Below are positions 59,492 to 64,000 of a DNA stretch of 64,000 nt, one piece after another. Where the stretch lies: the NCBI RefSeq assembly GCF_014851395.1, contig NW_024044348.1:27748676-27812675 (forward strand), in the 5' to 3' direction. The position numbers and the translations under genes are program-made. Position 1 is the first letter of the stretch; each line of letters begins with the position of its first letter. The notes below the pieces were generated by a model that made no database searches, was not told the DNA's origin, and saw only the letters and a list, made by a program, of their open reading frames with translations. The DNA comes from Micropterus salmoides (lineage: Eukaryota; Chordata; Actinopteri; Centrarchiformes; Centrarchidae).

Positions 59492-60437
59492 AGGACGTCA
59501 TCCATCTGTGCGTACTCCACTATGAGTGGGCTATAACTATTTTGATAGATGCCAGTGACTTAGTTCAGAGTTGAATTTTGCTGGCTATGCAAACAAACCA
59601 AAGCTCCAATTACTGGCTGATGTTCTGTTATGCATTCAGTGGCACCCCTGTTGTCATGTCCTTTATTGCAGTTAAATCTAAATTAAGACTTCATTAAAAT
59701 AGGTTTTCATTTTGGGGCAGATGCAGCTTTATAGCTTTATAGCTTTTTTAGCCAGTAGGCTACATTTGAAATTGGTTAGCTGAAAAACTTAACTCATTTT
59801 CTTATTATTTTAATAACCTAACAAAAAATGTAAACATTGTATTTAAAGTTCCTTTAATGATATACTGTATAAAGTATTCAAATTTTTAAATGGTCAGATT
59901 TTTATACTGCATTGCATGATAGGGGCTTTCTCTCCTCTCCAGCCTGCCATTCGCCCACACCTTGTCTCACTGTGTTTCCAGGTCGTTTTCTGCAGCAGAA
60001 ATGTCTCAAAGCTTTCACAGATGGTTGCTGCCTTGATATGAATATTTGATAGCCCTCATATATCTCCCTTGAGGGTAATGAAATATTAAAACACTTTCTG
60101 GTGGCCGTTTTGACTTCTCAGAGGCTCCAAAAAAATGATGAGAAGGAGAAATAATTTGACACTATCACTTTGTTTTTAAAATGTCTTCTTCATTTTGTTT
60201 GACGTTGGTTTCTGCTCGACCTGGGCAGAGTGAAGACTTTGGAGTGTTCACATATATGAACCATTTTCTGCTGGGGGTTCATTAACTGTAAATATGCATT
60301 GGGATGGAAAGGGTGGGGGCTGTGGAGTCCTGTGAAATTAAGTTGTTGTTTTCTATTTTTCTCTCTCCTTGTCTCTCTCTAGTGTCCCTCAATAGCAAGT
60401 ACATTATATTAATTTTCTCAAATTATTTCTCTTTCAG
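59492..60437. other. Intron sequence just upstream of FERM exon A
   Basis: AT-rich sequence after the TTAA element, leading into the splice acceptor. TCTTTCAG precedes exon A, and pyrimidine-rich stretches lie at 60340-60382. No other feature was seen. Confidence 0.55.
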
Positions 60438-60542
60438 CGGGATGCCAAGGGACAGTACCTATTCGACCTCATCTGCCACCATCTCAACTTGCTGGAGAAA
60501 GACTACTTTGGCATAAGATATGTTGACCCAGACAAGCAGAGG
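60438..60542 (+). CDS. frmd5: FERM-domain protein exon A (FRMD5-like)
   Basis: This is a 105-bp internal coding exon of 35 whole codons, bounded by a pyrimidine-rich tract ending in CTTTCAG and by a GTAGGT donor. It reads RDAKGQYLFD, continues through LICHHLNLL, and ends EKDYFGIRYVDPDKQR. The LLEKDYFG(I/L)xY block is a hallmark of the FERM F1 lobe. FERM proteins link membrane receptors and phosphoinositides to cortical actin; FRMD5 is reported at cell-cell junctions. The wording fits FRMD5 (QYLFDL.CHHLNLLEKDYFGIR) better than FRMD3, which has a different stretch before LLEKDYFG. The exon joins in phase 0 to the exon at 63180. The upstream exon, which should encode the N-terminal 30 or so residues, was not found here. 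Which fish duplicate (a or b) this is cannot be told. Confidence 0.93.
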
Positions 60543-60581
60543 GTAGGTATTCCTTTTTAATAATATACCCAACTACATTTC

Positions 60582-61499
60582 TTTTTTTTTGTAATTCTTT
60601 TTTTATTGGTATTCAACATTGGTCTCATGTTTCTGTACAATGTAATCCAAAAACTGTACACATATAACCCCTATTCACATCGTTGTCACAAATTACAAAA
60701 TTCAGCTTCTCAGAAGGACGTATGTGTAATATCAACAAGGGGAAAGGACACAAACAGAAAAAGAACAAAACAAAACCAAAAAGAACAACTATGTACAGAT
60801 AGGGAGAGATCTTTTTAAAACACCTAATTTACTAGGTTGTGAAAATAAAGTCCGGTCTATGGGGTGTTACATAGTTAACCCATTTTTCCCATTGTGAGGC
60901 AAAGTTTTCCAAGTTGTGATTAACAAACGCTGTTATCCTCTCCATTTTGTAAATGTTCATTGTTATTTCCATCCATGCATTCAAAGTTGGGCTTTCCTGA
61001 GATAACCATTTCCTGGTGAGAGACTTTTTACTTGCCACCAGTAATACATTCATTAAATTTTTATCCTTTTTTGACCATTCTTGAGGTATATATCCAAAGA
61101 ATATAATTTTACTCTCTAGGGGTATTTTGCATTTAAAAATAACTTGTAGGGCATTGTGTATTTCTCTCCAGTAGTTATTAATGATAGGGCAGTTCCAAAA
61201 AATATGATAATGGTTTGCTTTTGGGATTCCACAGTTTCTCCAGCAAGCAGGGGGTTTGCGATCATAGTGGGATTTTTGAGAGGGTGTAATAAAGTACCTT
61301 ATCAAGCTTTTCCAGCCGAATTCCCTCCATTTCAGGGAACTGGTACACCTCCATTGATATCTCCATATTGTTGCCCATTCTTCCCCAGATATAGTTATCC
61401 TCCCTTCTTTCTCCCATTTAGTTTTAATATGTGAGGTTGAATATGTTTTAAGATGTGACAGACCCTTATACATGTGTGAAATTACTTTGTTATTAGTAT
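60582..61499 (-). mobile_element. L1-type LINE, 5'-truncated, with target duplication
   Basis: A 918-bp antisense insertion. Its poly(A) appears as TTTTTTTTTT at 60582-60591, followed by an AATAAAA signal on the minus strand. It is flanked by a 16-bp target duplication TACCCAACTACATTTC at 60566-60581 and 61500-61515, whose outermost bases could be shared with the insert. It contains only the C-terminal part of ORF2 and the 3' untranslated region. It lies in the intron after FERM exon A and begins 39 bp after that exon's end. Confidence 0.92.
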
Positions 61500-61506
61500 T
61501 ACCCAA
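60832..61506 (-). pseudogene. L1 ORF2 C-terminal fragment
   Basis: A continuous frame of 224 codons. Its apparent methionine (61504-61506) is host target DNA, so the L1 part starts at about residue 3. Recognisable text: KTKWEKEGRITISGEEWATI, then the zinc-knuckle-like CWRNCGIPKANHYHIFWNC (CX3C, X8, HX4C) followed by NYWREI. This is the cysteine-rich C-terminal domain of L1 ORF2 proteins. The RT and endonuclease are absent because of 5' truncation. The frame has no internal stop, which suggests a young insertion. Confidence 0.9.
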
Positions 61507-61515
61507 CTACATTTC

Positions 61516-61789
61516 AGTTGGATTTAATTCAGTTGCATCCGGTGGTGTCTCTCTGTTACATCATGATTTGGTCTCTTCTCCTTTTCATGTCATCTTTCTT
61601 TCTTTCTTTCTTTCTTTCTTTTATTGGGTCTTTTATTTCCTCTCTTCTCATTTGTTTCTCATTTGTTGCATTGCCCTTCTACAACACTTGTAACCAGTAT
61701 TTATTTATGCCGCAGGAGACTGTACTGTATAAGGCATAGTCTGTTTAGTCTTATTTAATGTACAGTAACTTTGTTTTTATTTACTGTAA
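61516..61789. other. Intron sequence with (TTTC)n
   Basis: The intron resumes after the L1 target duplication. A (TTTC)n tract runs 61594-61622. Overlapping frames here encode low-complexity FLSFF runs and are accidental. Confidence 0.6.
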
Positions 61790-61907
61790 GAACGGTACTT
61801 ACTTGTACACTTATCTATCTCTGCTCTTGTCTTTGCTGTTTCAAACCGCAATTTCCCCACTGTGGGACAAATAAAGGTTTTCTTATCTTATCTTATCTTA
61901 TCTTATT
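61790..61907 (+). mobile_element. Rex1-like LINE 3' end
   Basis: CGCAATTTCCCCACTGTGGG, then ACAAATAAAGG and TCTTATCTTA repeats (61881-61907), match the 3' tail of the Rex1-like copy at 9480-9530. Only the tail is present. The left limit is approximate. Confidence 0.7.
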
Positions 61908-63179
61908 TTGTCATTCTTCAGACGAAATAGCTAAAATGATTTTAACAGTGAAACTATGTTCAAAATAGAAATTTATACCATTAAAAATTTATGTTGTCAT
62001 TTAATAGGGGAGTTACATAGTGTAACATCAACGATACATATGAGCTTTTAAAGTTTTTCCACTTCCAGTAGCCTAGATTTACTTTTTTGTTTATTTGTGA
62101 ACACAACTTAGTCATGTGTCCCTTTGAATTAGAAACTAGTTCACACAAACCATATTATTTTCTTCTTTGAATGAGCTAATAGTTTATGAGTTCACAGAGC
62201 AAATATCTTATCCCATAAAATACATTTTATCTTGTCAAATGTAATACAGCATTGTGTTTAACAGGCTAGACTCGATTTTGAGGAAGATAACACTATACAA
62301 ATGTAAATGTAAATCTTAAAAGGTCCAAGGAAACCTTTTAAAGCTGATGCAAGGATAAGAAGTCATCTGTGGCCACTATAGAGTCCATGGTTCTCCAGCA
62401 GATTATCAGTTAACTCTCACAGGTAGTGACGGATACTTTAAAAAATCTTTTTAAGTTTAAATGCCAGGTCGTAGTGGTCTAATGAGTTTTTCCCTCTACA
62501 TAAATATTCAGAACAGGTAGGTAGGGCTGCAGGTCAATTATGCAAGCTGGCGAAAGGCAAACCCCTTTGATTGATATGAATATCAATCACAGAAATGTAT
62601 ACAGTCTGTGGTGAATGTGCAGGACTGACTGAGCATTTAGTTTTAAGTTAATCTTGCACTTTTGGATTGTGAATGGGATCACAAAGTTGTTCACTTTGCA
62701 GATTCTCTCTGCATTTTAGTAGTTGATATCAGCAAGCTGAGAGATATTTTAAGAAAATTTAAATGCAGGTGTTTGTAAAAAGTTAGTAATTAAAAACTAA
62801 CATACTGCAGCATAATTGTGTTTCACAGTTACAGTCACTGTATTGTGAGAGCAGTGCCCCAGTATTGTCAGCATGTCTTCATCTTAATGATTAGAGCCAG
62901 TTTCTCCTCGTGATTGTGTAGCACTGACAGAAAACAGTGCTCTCCTGATTATCTTCCAAACAGCTTTCTTTCATCTCTTCTCTGCAAGCTGACTGGGTTG
63001 GAGGGGGTCTAAATAAACAGAAGGCAAGGAGTTAGGAATAATTCTACTGTGCCTTCCAGCTATAGATTACAAGTCATCATGTTCAGTTGTTGAGCAATCA
63101 GACCCCAGAATGACAGTTTAGCAATTGAAGATTCAGTGTCCAAAGTGCAGGTCTTTACTTCTCTTTCTCTCCCTTTCAG
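61908..63179. other. Intron sequence
   Basis: Remainder of the intron between FERM exons A and B. It ends in the tract TCTCTTTCTCTCCCTTTCAG. No repeat or conserved element could be recognised. Confidence 0.55.
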
Positions 63180-63222
63180 CATTGGTTGGAGTTTACAAAG
63201 TCAATTGCCAAACAAATGAAAT
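63180..63222 (+). CDS. frmd5: FERM-domain protein exon B (FRMD5-like)
   Basis: This 43-bp exon follows a polypyrimidine tract ending CCCTTTCAG and is followed by a consensus GTAAGT donor. It reads HWLEFTKSIAKQMK plus one extra base, so it starts in phase 0 and ends in phase 1. The text continues directly from PDKQR of the previous exon. RHWLEFTKS is the FRMD5-type sequence, while FRMD3 has a different residue pattern after HWLE. It belongs to the end of FERM lobe F1. The intron before it is about 2.6 kb and carries an antisense L1 insertion and a Rex1-like tail. Confidence 0.92.
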
Positions 63223-63380
63223 GTAAGTATTTAATTTAACATGCCTTATAAGTTGGTCAAATCCAATGTTCAAATTTGACCAGAGGAATAGTGTACTAAA
63301 TATATCATGAAAAAATCACAAAGAAAAAGAAAAACACACAAATACATGATGATTTTAAATGGGTGCCTTTTTTTCCCCAG

Positions 63381-63459
63381 CCCAGCCTCCATTCACCATG
63401 TGTCTACGTGTCAAGTTTTACCCGCCCGACCCTGCCGCCCTAAAAGAGGAAATCACCAG
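63381..63459 (+). CDS. frmd5: FERM-domain protein exon C (FRMD5-like)
   Basis: This 79-bp exon lies between a TTTTTTTCCCCAG acceptor and a GTAAGG donor. Its first two bases complete the serine codon split from the preceding exon. It then reads SQPPFTMCLRVKFYPPDP and AALKEEIT, and ends two bases into the next codon (AG, expected arginine). PP(F/Y)TMCxRVKFYP is a strongly conserved FERM signature at the F1/F2 boundary, and AALKEEIT supports FRMD5 over FRMD3. The intron between this exon and the previous one is only 158 bp. The following exon, which should resume with the F2 lobe, was not found before the window ends. Confidence 0.92.
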
Positions 63460-64000
63460 GTAAGGTTTCAACATAGCTGGGGGGGTTGCAGGTGGGGAGG
63501 GTGGGGTTGAGGGAGGGATGGATGGATGTTAAATTTTACTCTGACAATCTTTGCCTCTCATGACTCTCTTTGTCTACCAATGATCACATTGTAAAAGGGA
63601 CTTGTTTATGCCTTGTCAGTGATTTGTTTTGCTTTTCCAACTGAGCCAAAGCAATCATATAACAAATGCAAATTATAGAAATGAGCATTGTTTTAAAGTG
63701 AAGAATACTCCACTGATTCAACATGGCTCTCTCCTATCACACGGTCTGACTCACGATGGACAGTAGCGACACCCGGATTTTTTTAAATTTTCAAATCAAC
63801 CGATGCTGACTCAAGTGACATCACTTGAGGCAATTCATCAGACTTCACACACCTCTGGGGCCACAAAAGGATTATATTAAATTTTTTTGTTTTTTTACAT
63901 ATGTAGTTGGACTTCCTCAGATCTGCAAACATATGCCTTCATTAAAGGACTTTTATTGAAGGGGTAATTAATTAATGTGTCATCAGTGTGTTTTTGCAAT
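63460..64000. other. Intron sequence after FERM exon C
   Basis: Begins with the GTAAGG donor and a G-rich stretch at 63478-63530. The next FERM exon was not found before the window ends. Confidence 0.6.

Noticed and set aside
1..64000. CRISPR arrays, bacterial operons or phage genes
   Set aside because: No regularly spaced direct repeats, no ribosome-binding-site-linked gene series; all evidence points to vertebrate nuclear DNA.

Overview
The window reads as vertebrate, most probably teleost, nuclear DNA. It is AT-rich, dense in microsatellites, and packed with decayed transposable elements of the mix seen in ray-finned fish: Tc1-like transposons with long IR/DR ends, L2-type and Rex1-type LINEs, an L1 fragment, a Penelope-like element with a GIY-YIG endonuclease, hAT-like MITEs and TTAA-flanked MITEs. 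There is no prokaryotic gene organisation, and most open frames are chance or transposon-derived.

The only host gene I can support is a FERM-domain protein on the + strand at the right end. Three consecutive exons (60438-60542, 63180-63222, 63381-63459) have proper AG/GT splice sites and compatible phases. They encode the F1-F2 part of a FERM domain whose sequence fits FRMD5 better than its paralogue FRMD3. No exon for the preceding N-terminal residues was found, so most or all of 1-60437 is probably intron 1 of this gene, with exon 1 to the left of the window; part of it could also be intergenic.

Layout. 1-6.9 kb: mostly unique sequence, with a pair of opposed Penelope 3' ends (868-1031) and a (TG)n tract. 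6.9-8.5 kb: a nearly complete Tc1-like transposon with one frameshift. 9.5-10.7 kb: minus-strand Rex1-like LINE. 14.2-16.6 kb: minus-strand L2 LINE. 17.6-19.9 kb: an unclassified block with some LTR-like signs. 20-30 kb: mostly unmarked sequence with scattered ancient repeats. 30.7-32.6 kb: a probable non-autonomous hAT element with a smaller hAT MITE nested in it. 33.9-35.3 kb: a truncated, internally deleted Tc1-like element on the minus strand. 39.8-42.7 kb: a minus-strand L2 split by a TTAA MITE. 48.8-49.4 kb: another TTAA MITE. 54.4-55.9 kb: two inverted-duplication structures. 56.1-57.6 kb: 3' half of a Penelope-like element. 57.7-59.5 kb: a TTAA MITE that was itself hit by an L2. 60.4-63.5 kb: the FERM exons, with an antisense L1 insertion only 39 bp after the first splice donor.

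The elements do not form a functional system. They record layered insertions in a large intron, and all mobile-element genes seen are broken or 5'-truncated. No RNA gene, CRISPR array or host promoter could be supported.
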